In this document: positions 35,649-46,284 of the stretch, in pieces | Layout of the letters: the number at the start of each line of letters is the position of its first letter | Position numbering within the stretch: the first letter of the stretch is position 1 | Source of the DNA: Stachybotrys elegans | Taxonomy: Eukaryota; Ascomycota; Sordariomycetes; Hypocreales; Stachybotryaceae | Direction: 5' to 3' | DNA: 64,000 nt | Assembly: GCA_020746835.1 (NCBI GenBank) | Contig: JAGPNK010000003.1 | Location: 744,001-808,000, forward strand | Made by a program: the position numbers and the translations under genes | Notes under the pieces: generated by a model | What the model was told of the DNA's origin: nothing | The model's input: the letters and a program-made list of their open reading frames with translations, nothing else | Databases searched by the model: none

Positions 35649-35796
35649 AGTGGCTTGCGATAGTCAGCCTTCTAGATAACAAATAGAAAGGCTGCCAGGC
35701 ACAGCCCTGGGAGCGCCACAGTGAAATTTACTGCCTTAGGCCCATGCCAAGATCTCTCTGTATTTCGGGAAAGTGTCTCTGTATTTCTAGGTACTC

Positions 35797-36252
35797 AGCG
35801 CCGATGGGCTTGACCACATGGAGTCTCGCGCGGTCTCAGATTTTGGAGCTCTACGAGTCGCCTGGGCCCAGGGACTGGAAGTCGGGCAGATGACCCCTTT
35901 GGTGGTGATGTCATGGACGAGGGCAGTGACTCTTCGAGTGACGATGGCTCTGTTGGAGGTACTGGCGCTGTCTCAGGCATCCCAACTGCCACCCAATCCT
36001 CTGTCCTTCCCGCCGTGCAAGCTCTACCCTCACACCACCGAACAGGTCCTCTCCACCTGCGAGAGACCCTCCCACCCGGTCGACTGCTGCTCTGACCCCC
36101 CTGCCCACTACTTATCGCTGCTGGAGCTCGGTGAGGTGATGCCCGAGGGGCATCCGGTAGCGCTTCCATGCCGAAGGCAACACGTCCGAATACATTCAAA
36201 ACATTACCAGCCATTGGTAGCATACAGCATACATCTCTACTAATAGACCATA
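35797..36252. other. Gap between foldback element and amine oxidase pseudogene
   Basis: Starts with the right target-site copy agcgccgat (35797-35805). The plus-strand frame near 35913 is Asp/Ser/Gly-rich, like a disordered linker from some protein, but I cannot connect it to a domain. No gene is called. Confidence 0.35.
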
Positions 36253-38007
36253 ATGGCATCGAAATCACCACGGGGAAACGACCTCATCGTCATCGTTGAG
36301 CGGGCATCTTCAGTCTGAGCACCGCCCTGCATCTGGCCCGTCGCGGCTATACCAACGTAACCGTCTTTGATCGGCAGACCTGTGATGAGCTGCTATACTC
36401 ATATTTGGATGGCGCCGATGGAGCCTCAGCAGATATGAACAAGATTGTCCGATCAGCCTATGGAGCGCGGATTGAGTACCAGATGCTATCCGAGGAAGCC
36501 ATCCCTGAATGGAAGAGTTGGAACGAGGATATCTCAACGGGTGTCACTATTCCGCCTGGCATGAATAAAAGCGACCGCGTGGTTATCGCCAACGGCAGCG
36601 TCTCTTTATCTGTACATACAGAACTGCCTCCGTGGAAGGTCGCATGAGTCCAAGGTATGCAGAAGGCTGGTCATGCGGGAAAGATGCTGGACATAACCAG
36701 CCCGAGGCATCGGGAGCTGTCAGCCTCCATGGGCATTGGATACGCCATTGAGCCTTCTCGACGGAGCGCACGAGGCCTGAACAATGTGGGCGTTCTGGAC
36801 AGCACGGGGGGCATGGCCATTGCCGACAAGGCGTGCCGATTCGCGCAGCATAAAGCAGAGAAGCTTGGTGCCAAATTTTTGTTTGGGTCCGAGGCTGGCA
36901 ACTTCAGTTCCCTCATCTACAGAGACGGCAGCACAACCGTCGCAGGCATCAAGACGGGCGACGGTAAGATACACCCAGCAGCGATGACAACCATGGCGTG
37001 TGGCGGATGGACTCCCGTCCTACTACCCCGGCTCGACGGGCTCTGCGAAGCCACGGCAGGAAACGTGGCCCTGTTCAAGACCCCGACCGAATCACCGCTC
37101 CGGGCACGCCTGGGACCAGACAACTCCCTGGCATGGATGTGGAACTTCCGCGAAGGCGCCGAGGGCGGCCTCTACGGCTTTCTTGTTGACGAGAACGGGT
37201 GGTTCAAGATTGGTTATCGCGGGATCAAATACACGAACCCAATGAAGCACGCAGATGGCAAGGAGAGGAGTACCCCGGGCACGCGGTGGTCCGCCGCACA
37301 TCGCGACGGGCGCGACCCCGTGGACGACAAGTTGACAGATTTTCCCAAGCAAGCGCACGCGGCCATCACAAAGTTTCTCGCCGAGAACCTGCCTGAGATC
37401 GGCGGGGCGGGCATCGGCATCACCAAGACTAGGATCTGCTGGCACACGGACTCTTTCCACAACCACTTTGTCGTCGATCGCATGCCGCAGATGCAGGGAC
37501 TCATGGTCACCACCGGTGGAAGCGGGCACGCCTTCAAGTATCTGTCCAACATTGGCAATTGGGCGGTAGACATCATAGAGGGCGTTATGTTCAGGCGCCC
37601 GACGCCACGGCGGCATCTTCTAGGCAATTGCGGTGGCTGGAAAACTTTGGCATCCGCCGCAGCCACAAGCGTTAAGCTTTTCTTAATCGAGTGTATTTTC
37701 TAACCAATTGTTATCTATTGATCTGATATCGTCTTTATCGTCAGAGGGGGCCTCCTCGAAGTCACTGGTCTATATCCCATTGGGGCACACGAACGGGAAA
37801 TCCCACATCATAGAGGGCGTGGATATGTCGCGCCCGGCTATGCAGGTATGGCGTTGGAGGTCTCTTCCCAGGGGGCAATCACCGGTCAACAAGTTGATGG
37901 CGGGACCGAGGAGTGACGCGGCGCCCGCTGCTAAAGGAATCTGCGATACAGCAGGGAGGTGCATCGAAACTTGGAGGTCAGCCAAGTCGAGCCCTGTTGC
38001 CTTGTGA
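36253..38007 (+). pseudogene. Broken FAD-dependent amine/amino-acid oxidase (fructosyl amino acid / saccharopine / pipecolate oxidase family)
   Basis: The remains span a whole FAD oxidoreductase of the DAO family. An ATG at 36253 precedes the dinucleotide fold, which is frameshifted at about 36294 by one missing base: the GxGxxG region is read partly in one frame and LSTALHLARRGYTN in another. An in-frame TGA sits at 36645-36647. After it the protein continues to 37585 with NNVGVLDSTGGMAIADKACR, HPAAMTTMACGGWTP, GAEGGLYGFLVDENGWFKIG and VTTGGSGHAFKYL. A 219-bp insertion flanked by 16-bp direct repeats then interrupts codons for DIIEGV. The C-terminal part resumes at 37805 (VWRWRSLPRGQSPVNKLM). 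Without the insertion the reading frame across the site is intact. Family members oxidise fructosyl amino acids, saccharopine or L-pipecolate. The neighbouring 2-oxoadipate dioxygenase gene favours lysine catabolism. Confidence 0.85.
37586..37804. repeat. Insertion containing dispersed repeat copy B, with 16-bp direct repeats
   Basis: The 16-mer acatcatagagggcgt occurs at 37570-37585 and again at 37805-37820. The 219 bp between are foreign to the oxidase gene. The last 75 bp (37730-37804) form copy B of the dispersed repeat shared with 28161-28218 and 55011-55070. Copies A and B end at almost the same 3' position (gaaatccc plus zero to four bases) but start at different points. Confidence 0.75.
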
Positions 38008-38148
38008 AAGTAACGTAGTATATGAAGCATCTCAGTCAAACGCATGCTGTGGTTTAAATCAACGCGAATTACCATACGTAAATTGCTACCAAGAGAGGGC
38101 GATTAAAATTAAGGGGGAAGTATCCCACTGACACTGAATGTCGCACGA

Positions 38149-39597
38149 TTACATAGACACACCCAAGCGAGAGAGACATGTCTGCAGGCTGCTCTGCTGC
38201 GCAGCCGAATACAAATCATCGGGATCGACAATTCTAACCCCCAATGCCGTCTCCATTCCCTCCTGATCCGGCGCTGCCTCATTAAGACCCAACTCACTGC
38301 TGTTCGACTTGCCACTCAGATTTGACTGAAAGATGCCAGCCGCAGAGAAGGGCAAAAAGTCCTCGTACGTGATTGGCACCGTCCTCAGGACTCCGGCTTC
38401 CACCAGCTTCTCGATGGTCGATGGGCTGTTGCTTTCCTCCTGGATGATGTTGTCCGGGATCGGTTTACCGGTGTGTTGATACTCGCAGTAAACGAGGCCC
38501 TGCTTCCGTAGCCTGTCCCAGTCATCGGGGAACTGTTTGAATGTCGACTCCAGAATCTCATCAAACGCCTCAGGACCATGTCCCTGGGCGCTCTTCATGG
38601 CTTCGACAAGCAGCTCATCGTACAGCTTTCGTCCAGAAGGTGTAACGGCCGCACCGCGCTCCTCGATCTCGCCAAACCGAGCCTTGTGAGAGCCTGGCAC
38701 AAGTACCGAGGACTCCGCCTCGCACGTCTGGAACTTGATTGCCTCTTCCAGGGCGAGAAAACTCGTCTGTCGCAGAAGAACCGGCCAGCGTCGTGCGGGG
38801 GGTCCTTCGATCCTATCCTTCACGGCCATGCCTTCCTCTCCCATGGCTTTCTGTGCCGCCGTTATGTTGAGGGTCCGTGGCGTGAGGTGGTTGATATGTG
38901 CCGTCTTGAAGCAGGCAATGTCGGCCAGAATTGGGTGCTGTGCTTTAAGCACCTGATATTCCTGAGCTGTTGCCGCCGCAACAGGTGCCCAGCAGAACGT
39001 CTTGATAGCCTCGCGGATGAAAACCTCGGCTTCATCGGCATAGAGTCCACCTTGGCTCTCAGCGATACCCATCACCTGCATCAGTTCGTCGCTAAAGATC
39101 GATCTTCGCCTCAACAATCCCATGGCCAGATCTCGAGCTTCTTCGGATCGAATCATCTCCGGCCGCAATAGAGTTGTAAAGACACGGAAAGGGTTGCGCG
39201 CCAGGGAGGTGACTGCAGTAGGTCTGAAGCAGGTTGCATGCATTGGCAGACCAGCAGTGGAAAGATCATAGTATCCAACGGGCTTCATGCCGAGGATAGA
39301 AAAAAGGCGGCGAACAGTACGGAGCTCTTCGGGCAAGCCAAGGCGGATGGCGCCGTGACGCTCTAGAGTCAGGCGGTCCAGGCTATCTGGGCTGAGAGAC
39401 CCCGAGTATGCCTCCTTGTTGACGCCCTGCACGATTCGGATGAGATCGCCGTACAGAGGAACCTCATTCTTGTACATTTGTGACATGGCAATTGCGAAGG
39501 CGGTTCGGAGGTCATCCGAGTCGACAAGGCCGGCATTATGCTCGGGCGCGAGGCGGTTCGCTTCCGACGCATGCATGCTTTGTATCATTGGAGACAT
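38149..39597 (-). CDS. 2-oxoadipate dioxygenase/decarboxylase (HglS, DUF1338 family)
   Basis: A single minus-strand exon of 482 residues, the usual family length, starting MSPMIQSMHASEAN. The enzyme is an Fe(II) dioxygenase of the vicinal-oxygen-chelate fold that converts 2-oxoadipate to D-2-hydroxyglutarate in lysine breakdown. The three metal-binding positions known from bacterial HglS can be matched here: His81 (ERHGAIRLG), His237 (HINHLTPRT) and the Glu of RFGEIEERG, followed by the conserved TPSGRKLYD. The N-terminal MSQMYKNEVPLYGDL also fits the family. The broken FAD oxidase gene converges on it just downstream, and L-pipecolate or saccharopine oxidase would supply the same lysine pathway. 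Linkage of the two is therefore meaningful, but here only one is intact. High confidence in family; the fungal substrate is inferred. Confidence 0.9.
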   Translation of the reverse strand: MSPMIQSMHASEANRLAPEHNAGLVDSDDLRTAFAIAMSQMYKNEVPLYGDLIRIVQGVNKEAYSGSLSPDSLDRLTLERHGAIRLGLPEELRTVRRLFSILGMKPVGYYDLSTAGLPMHATCFRPTAVTSLARNPFRVFTTLLRPEMIRSEEARDLAMGLLRRRSIFSDELMQVMGIAESQGGLYADEAEVFIREAIKTFCWAPVAAATAQEYQVLKAQHPILADIACFKTAHINHLTPRTLNITAAQKAMGEEGMAVKDRIEGPPARRWPVLLRQTSFLALEEAIKFQTCEAESSVLVPGSHKARFGEIEERGAAVTPSGRKLYDELLVEAMKSAQGHGPEAFDEILESTFKQFPDDWDRLRKQGLVYCEYQHTGKPIPDNIIQEESNSPSTIEKLVEAGVLRTVPITYEDFLPFSAAGIFQSNLSGKSNSSELGLNEAAPDQEGMETALGVRIVDPDDLYSAAQQSSLQTCLSRLGVSM

Positions 39598-40665
39598 TGC
39601 TGCTAGCTAGTATAGAAGAAGAGATCGTAGATTCCTTGGATATTAGGGTTGAATATTGAGGAGCGCTGTCAGAAAACTTGCGTAGGAAGGAGCAGCTAAA
39701 TGCTTCTTGGAAAGATACAACTCGCTGAAACGTGGTTGCTGCTTCAACGTGGCGGAATCTACCGAGTTGGGCAATCATGAGATAAGTCGGCAACGCAAAC
39801 GTCACCCCGCCTCCGATATCTCTGATAGCTCGGTTATATCCGGCATTTCGATTTTCTGATAAGCCAAAGGCCCCTCGGGTCAACTATCGCAAGGCGCTGG
39901 GTCATCACCGAGCGATGTCGGCGCTATCCGATATCTATCCCACGGTTCGGGATAATCCGGCACTACGATATGAAGTGCATCTCGCCAGGGAAAGCTCGTT
40001 CGACTTCACAGATGGTTTTGTTTCAAAAGCCATGAGACTTTGATTTACCTGTGCTACCTACTGTCACATTTGTGAAAGTGACTGATAGGCTCGCCGCAGG
40101 TAGACAAAGATATGTTGATGGGACTTTCGATGCTAGGAACCTTGGAAGAGCTTATAAAGATATCCTTAAACGGTGCAATATCCTGCTCTGTAAATCCATA
40201 TAATCGTTTTGGCGCCCGTGCCGTAGATAGCGAGCCCCAGCTATTCTTGTATATGTAACTCGCTAGCTGCTACAGACCTTTACTTTTCAGGTTTTCTGAC
40301 TAGGTAAGTTTTTATATAGCAGTGATTTCATGATCCGGGGTTTGGTGGGTGTGTCTTGCTGCGACTCGAAATTCTGTGGGAAAGGATATCAGCCCGAATA
40401 AGTGCTCTGCTAATAGCGGATGCATCTGCAATGATTGGTCCTCACAGATCCGAAAGCAGTAATCGGAGATATTTATTTAAGCGAGGGAACTGTTGCATAG
40501 TTTCTGTACGCACGGAGCCATCGACATCAACTCATTTGAATGAGGCTGACAATGCGGGGTGCACTGTACTCAATATATCGACAACAGAGCATCGTTAAAG
40601 CTCGCGACTATAACAAGACGGTGATCATAAAAGTTATATTATTAATAGAAATTTAGAGCAATGGA
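39598..40665. other. Intergenic, promoter of the dioxygenase and no other gene
   Basis: About 1.07 kb upstream of the dioxygenase gene on the minus strand. Frames are short. From about 40150 on the sequence is AT-richer and has many stops in all frames. I see no repeat or RNA gene. Confidence 0.45.
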
Positions 40666-41016
40666 ATGCGGTCGGGACTTGGTAAAGAGCTTGTCGAGGC
40701 CGACAACTACGTCCAGTGGCAGGTGATGACCAAGGGCAGTACATGGGTCCTGGCTAACCTCGTGGGTGATGACCAGGCTTCAGTCACGTTTGATGACCTT
40801 GCCAACACCATTGTCGGTGGCATGGGTTCCACGGTTGCCCAAAAGCAGGCGCTGTACGGCTGCAACACGGCTGGCGGATAGATAGGCGTCAAGCCGAACA
40901 TAACCGACCCGCGCTACCAGCAGCCTCAGTCAACGGATGGATCCTACACCAACAAGGGTATTATCATCAAGCTAGTCCATAACCCTGGCGTCTGGGTGGT
41001 GTACGTTGGGGGTTGA
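40666..41016 (+). pseudogene. Small unidentified reading frame with an internal stop
   Basis: The frame from 40666 (ATG) reads protein-like sequence (YVQWQVMTKGSTWVLANLVG, then QASVTFDDLANTIVGGMGS). It meets TAG at 40879-40881 after NTAGG, and continues in the same frame (VKPNITDPRYQQPQSTDGSY, then IIIKLVHNPGVWVVYVGG) to TGA at 41014-41016. No splice signals surround the stop. I do not recognise the family. It may be a remnant of a larger gene, because nothing upstream extends it. Confidence 0.35.
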
Positions 41017-41486
41017 ATATATCATAAATCATGTTAGCTTGTCATGATTCTTATATAAGTATTATACAGCCTAGTCTATAATTAGGTCATTCAATGAGAA
41101 AACAGGCAGCCGTTGACTTTATGTTAAATTAGATCCATGGATATTATTTCACTAAAGTAACGAGTCTAGTACTGCTGGGGTACATGTAGAACAAAACCTA
41201 GACAGAGGAGGTACGCAGGCGCATAAGTACATAGGTGGGTATGAACCTCCCGCACTTAATCAGTCCACCACAATCCTCGGGTCCCTCGACGCCGAGCCCA
41301 AGCAGCTCCTAAAAGCAACGCGTTGTAACGCAGAACCAGGAGTGAAGCGACAGAAATTGGAGCTGTCTTTTTCTCTATTCAGTATATATTTAGAGTAAAT
41401 CATTAGATACTTTAATAGAGAAATATAGGAACTCGGAGAAGGCCTTCGTCTTATTCCTGTCCTAGGATTCTATATAGCACTATTAC
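41017..41486. other. Short AT-rich gap
   Basis: 470 bp without a gene. It contains the 3' side of the nuclease-fold gene (minus strand) and AT-rich stretches near 41030-41170 and 41370-41430. Nothing else seen. Confidence 0.4.
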
Positions 41487-42073
41487 CTAGGCATGATTTT
41501 CCCGAAAATACAACAGCTTTCTGGTCACTGACTGACACTGACGATCAATATAATAGTACTTGTCGTCGCCTTCGAAGGCAACGAGACCAGACCCAGTCAT
41601 CTCAAAGAACCGCACAACCTTTCCAATGGCAATAGCGCCAAATTTTCGGTTTTTCGATGTGATATTCCCAAGGTAGTCTTGTAACTGGCCTTTGGCTTCC
41701 GACCAGGTGCTGTCCTGGGATTCGTCTCCTGGCTTCTTGCATTCAACAATCAGAAATTTCTTCTCGGTGAATCTCACATCTAAAACCAGATGCGCTGTAA
41801 AGAGATCGGCTCTGCCAGGCCCAAATGACATCTCCGGGCCAGTAGTGTACCCATCTTCCGGCTTGAACAGGTGATTTAAAATAGTATTCCAAACACGACT
41901 TGTTTCTCCTTCAGGCCTCCCCGGGACAAGCCTATTCTTGATGTACCATGCAATGGTCGAAATTGCCATGTACTAATCGAAGCAAAACATATTAGGATAG
42001 GGCGCAGAAGGGGATGAGACGAGGTACTCACAGTGCCATCAGTGGCTTCCTGCTCAGGCAATCGGTAAGACAT
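41487..42073 (-). CDS. PD-(D/E)XK nuclease-fold-like small protein
   Basis: Two exons on the minus strand (42073-42032 and 41972-41487) give about 175 residues. The intron is 59 nt (gtgagt to gattag). Exon 1 (MSYRLPEQEATDGT) is short, but its donor and frame are clean. The core has the pattern of the restriction-endonuclease fold: GRADLFTAHLVLDVRF (Asp) followed by KKFLIVECKKPG (Glu-x-Lys). The sequence ends with YYIDRQCQSVTRKLLYF. Similar short fungal proteins are usually annotated as hypothetical. No helicase, NTPase or methylase neighbour is present, so restriction-type activity is not implied. Whether it cuts DNA cannot be told from sequence; the three putative catalytic residues appear intact. 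Confidence 0.65.
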
Positions 42074-43466
42074 GACAAATGAACAACGTCGAATCAAGTA
42101 GAGAATGAAGTGAAAGAATAGACTGAATATGTTTGATGGTTTTCTGGGTTGATACAGGCTACGGAGAAGGGCTTTATTTGTAGTTCTCATGCTTTGCCGC
42201 TTCCTCAAACAGATGGTCTAATTACAGAAAGCGCCCGCTCATCTAGGCCACCCAGCGCGGCCCGTCGCTCATCGGCGGCTAGGAAATAGTGGAAAAAGCA
42301 AACCCCGTCGAAGAGAGCCTTGTCCGTGAGCCGAGAACCAATCAATTCTTGCCGCCCAGATTTTGATGAAACTTGCCGGGAAAACCCGCTGGCCACAACC
42401 TCCCCTAGTAGCTAGGATTATGCCACCTTAGCCTTGAATAACCCCTGAAACATTCCACACTGCGGCTTTACAGATTACGCGCCAAGATTGTTGATGTCGG
42501 CAATGCCTCCAGGGGGCTTAGCCACCTTGGCCGGAATGCAGCTTTTACGCGCGCGCGTCAAGTGGACCGATTTGTCTTCCCTTTATTGGGTATTCAACAA
42601 GCGCGCAAGGAAGATCAAGACTAAAAAAGAAACATGCCATCTCACAGCCTATGAGGGTGCTCCTTGGCAATCCCTCTAGGATCCTATCACCAACATGCTG
42701 GCTGAATCGTTGGTGACAAGATTGCCATGAGCTTGTAGCCTGTCGTCGTCAAGAATCTGTTTGCTGGAACCTAATTCCATAGTGCCTCTAGACTCTAATA
42801 CCTCATCAGTTTTTATCCATACATCACTGTTTTTACTCGTAGAGCAGACCCTCCTCATGTCTCTGAATTCTCCTCAACCGTACTTGAGAGCAGTAAGTCG
42901 TTGAGGTTTGTGGTGGCGCTCAGGCTGGCCGACGACGGCAAAGGCTTGCTGTGAGCTGCGAACTGCGAGGCGCGACGTCGCTCGTTTCGTCCAACATAAC
43001 TGCGAACGCAATTGAGACGCGACAGAGGGGCGGATAACCATTGGCTGTCGCCAAACTTACTTACGCGACTATGACTGGGTCCAGCGAAGCTCGCTGTGGC
43101 TCATTGGCCACTGTCCCGTACCTGTCCACCGTTAGTGGTGCAGTCGTTTGCGAAGAGTCATCCCAGGTAGCCATGGTACAATCTTGCAGCCGCCGAAGCC
43201 ATCGTCGCTCGCCATGAGTTCACCATACACGCCGCGTTTGTCTTTCATTATGATAATGATTCTTGCAAGGTTTAAGATCATCTGACTTTTTGAAACTCCA
43301 CCTGACTCAATACACGGCAGGCCGGCAATACAAGAAGGCTCCAAGGGGATTGAGACAAAACTCTCTATGAAGGCCTTGATGATCAATAGCTTGTCGCCCT
43401 AGTCCCATGGGTTCACATACATCTACCACTTCCGTCACTGGTTTTCGTTGATGAAATCTCCATGCA
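42074..43466. other. Intergenic stretch with one unassigned short frame
   Basis: 1.4 kb between the nuclease-fold gene and the F-box gene end. A minus-strand frame at 43132-43386 (IIKAFIESFVSIPLEPSC, then GELMASDDGFGGCKIV) has a protein-like look but only 84 codons and no recognised family or splice partner. I record it without calling a gene. Confidence 0.35.
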
Positions 43467-45847
43467 TCAGGCCAATGGTATGCACACTAACCCGAAATCG
43501 AGAAGCCCATGATGGGTGGTCTATCACAGCAGTAGCAAAATCAGTGCCTCGAATTCATCAGGTTTCAAGTTTCAAACGTACCATGCTCCCCCAGAAGCCA
43601 ACAGCAAGTTCATCTCTGTCTATTCGCAGAGAACTAGATGCGTCCGAAGTGGAAAACCGGGATATTTCGGGGGGGAAATTAGCAACACGGCCAAAGCTAG
43701 TGAATATCTTTCATGTCCGACCATCAAATGTCAGACACAGCTTTCCAGAGACAACGGAAGAGGCAGCGGCAGAGGTAGATTCCAGACTGACCTTTAAACC
43801 GGTCAAAGACCGAAATATGTCGACGCCAGTAATGCGCTCTCCACGAGAGCCATGGATGACAAAAGGCCATTCTTCGGAAGACCGGGTCTTATTTGAGCCG
43901 AAAACGACCCTGCGGTTTGGATCTGTGAAGTCGACGGCAATTGAGAGGAAACCTTCCCCAGTTTCATCGTGACCCCGAACAGTGAGACCCGAAATGCCGT
44001 CTAGGTTCTCGCCGCTGGACCCGCCAAATATGGTGTAGCAGATTGGAAGGTCTTCTGGTTGGTTACGCTCGGTAACACTACTCGTCATGCCCAAAAATCG
44101 AAGTCTAGTGTTGGGAATTTGCGGATACCATAGCGCTGTGTTGATTAGACTCGGAGAAGATTGGTCAGGACCCAGCTGTTGATGATTGGCACCAAGTGAT
44201 GCTACGGCAAGGAACACAAGTTTCGTGGCCTGAATCGTTGCTCGTCAGCGCTTCTCTTGGTTTTGGCCATGGACTTGTCACAAACATCAAAACCACCCTT
44301 GAGAGAATCGACTGGCTCCATGCCCACGTTCTGTGTCAGAAGCTGTCGTTTCGGAAAATCATGATGGTCTCCAACCCAAGGAGACATGCTTCCACCCTTG
44401 GACATCATGGCAAGCCCTCGGACCCCGCGCTGGTCTTGGGCCAGACAGAAGCCAATGAATTGCTGCGAGTCCATCTGCGAGACTAGCGTCTCACTTTTTC
44501 GATTGACGTAGCCAAGAGAGCGCGACTCTTTATTTGAATCCAGAATCCTAATACCTGATATATGTCTCCGCCCAAAGAGGTCAACGATTGAGACAAATAG
44601 GGCTATCTTTTGGTTCTGTGGAGGCATCTTCAACTTGCGTTCAAAGAGAGACCTCGAGCCTAGACTGAAAATATCGGATGTGCATGTATGCTGGCCTATC
44701 AAAGCCCTGCTTGCAGTGACCCATACGGTGTTGCTAGATTCTGAGGGCGCATGTGGTTCGCAAATTGTTTGAATGGGAGTTCCTTCACACTTTATATCTC
44801 TCATCATCCTTAAAATGCCATGTAGTGATAGTCCAAGGTCCCAGATCCGCCTCCTCTCGAGCATGGCGTCGGTAGTCTCAAGACATTTGACAGCGGCGAA
44901 AATGGACCTCCATCTTCCTCTGTGCAATTTGGATGATTGATGTGCCTCAAAAACGTGATGGAATTCTCGTTGTGGCCCGAAGCGGGATCTCCAGAAGTCG
45001 TCCGTCAAAGGCGTGTTGGCAAACGCCGGCGACGCAAGCCTCAGTCGAGCGACGTCCACTGATGGAAGGTAGACCAGAATCATGCATAGAACTTCCTCGG
45101 GGAGTTTCTGGAAAGGATCCTCCTGACCTCGCTCACGAGGGAGTACCTCGCTGAGCAGAATCCCAGCCGGCAAGGGGGCAGAGGTTGGTAGATAGGTTGG
45201 TCGATTAAACAAGCGAGCAAGTCCTGGGATGTCCCACGGGTCTGGGCCGGAGTTCAATGGCGCTGGAAACCTGAAAAGCTGGGGTTCTTCTCCAGGCGCG
45301 CGTTTAGTTTGGGCTTCTAGTGCTCCGCCGACATCGTGAGCTGAGATGTCGAGGATGCCACCGTAGTCGTGGCCCCAGTGCATAAGGCCATGTTTAATGG
45401 GGGTTGAGCGGCAAAGGTTGGCGAGCAGTAGAATGTCCGAGGTCTCGGTTGAACCAGATGCAGAAAACAAGCCCCAACACGCAGCATGAAAGGAGTATCC
45501 AGAAGCGTTTGGGGAGAGATTTGGCTGTGGGAGCGGTGTAGATGACGGGTAAATAACAAGCGGATTTAGATTGATCTTCAAGGGCCGTTTGTCTGTAATG
45601 TCGTCCACATTGACGCGGTCCTCGAACTGAAGGCGCTGTCCTAGCCCAGACACATACCATTTGTTTCGATCGTCGTGCAGGTAGTAGACTATTGGATCAA
45701 GGATATCAGTCGGTTTCGGCAAACCGTCAGGCTGTTTCTGTCCGAATCTTGCTTACCGGCATAGAATCGAGCCATCCACTGGGGTTGACCGCCATCATCA
45801 ATCACCGAGCGTCCACAGAGGCAACAGCACGCGGATGTTATAGTCAT
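43467..45847 (-). CDS. F-box protein with fungal C-terminal domain (DUF7600-like)
   Basis: Five minus-strand exons (45847-45757, 45688-44286, 44229-43792, 43707-43582, 43520-43467) encode about 703 residues. Introns are 68, 56, 84 and 61 nt. The N-terminus MTITSACCCLCG resembles a small zinc knuckle. The join after exon 1 reads ARFYA-VYYLHDDRNKWYVSGL. Residues about 128-148 carry LMHWGHDYGGILDISAHD. The F-box lies at about 223-265 (FQKLPEEVLCMILVYLPSVD). The third intron (donor gtcagt, acceptor gaaag) removes an apparent stop and restores GLK-IFTSFGRVANF. The last exon ends LLDFGLVCIPLA, the usual C-terminus of this fungal group. F-box proteins link substrates to SCF ubiquitin ligases; the target here is unknown. 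Splice choices are mine and untested. Confidence 0.8.
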
Positions 45848-46284
45848 GGCTTTCTGAAGGCCCTTGCGCGACGGGCCGCGATGTCGTAAAGGAACGCGTC
45901 GATAGATGATGGTTGAGACAGAGGATGAACAAATGCAAGGCAAAAAGTGCCTGGATGTAGGCACCAAGGCTTAGCACCATCACGTGGTACTGGGTCTTGG
46001 CTCACGTGACCCGTTACCCTACATGTCGGATCTGACGAATTCTGAAGGCCAGAAGGTTATACAGACCTGCAGTATACCTGCAGTATAAGGTTTGCTCGGT
46101 TTGAATACATGTCCTTCTTTATAATTTACTTCGTTGCCTCTATCATACATACTTTTATCTACCGACTGCACTGGCCACAGTCATGGGATGCCATGCATGG
46201 TTTTCTGGGTGAAGAGGTGAGATTTTGGGCGAAGGTAACGCGAGACGATACGTAGGAGATGGATAGCAATCATTCAGTAGAATA
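45848..46284. other. Promoter region of the F-box gene and 5' boundary of the reductase relic
   Basis: 437 bp. The left part is the probable promoter of the F-box gene. Sequence upstream of about 46285 shows no adenylation-domain motif in any frame, so the relic to the right lacks its upstream domain within the window. Confidence 0.4.

Larger units (their letters stand above)
35065..35796. mobile_element. Foldback element, 732 bp, with 9-bp target-site duplication
   Basis: The element is almost entirely a long inverted repeat. The ends match in reverse complement: left gagtatcccgaaatacagag, right (reversed) gagtacctagaaatacagag. Both continue into acactttcc-gaaatacagaga. The inner arms (about 35149-35430 and 35440-35722) share the same flank and then arrays of a 24-bp unit in opposite directions, around a short centre near 35430-35445. 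Directly flanking both ends is agcgccgat (35056-35064 and 35797-35805), a 9-bp target duplication. It encodes no protein; the frames in its arms are just the repeat read through. The 9-bp duplication fits a non-autonomous Mutator-type foldback, but the termini differ from those of the larger element at 55.3 kb. Confidence 0.8.

Noticed and set aside
43708..43791. In-frame stop in the F-box gene suggesting a pseudogene
   Set aside because: An 84-nt intron with gtcagt donor, ctgac branch site and aaag acceptor removes it and gives the expected family sequence.
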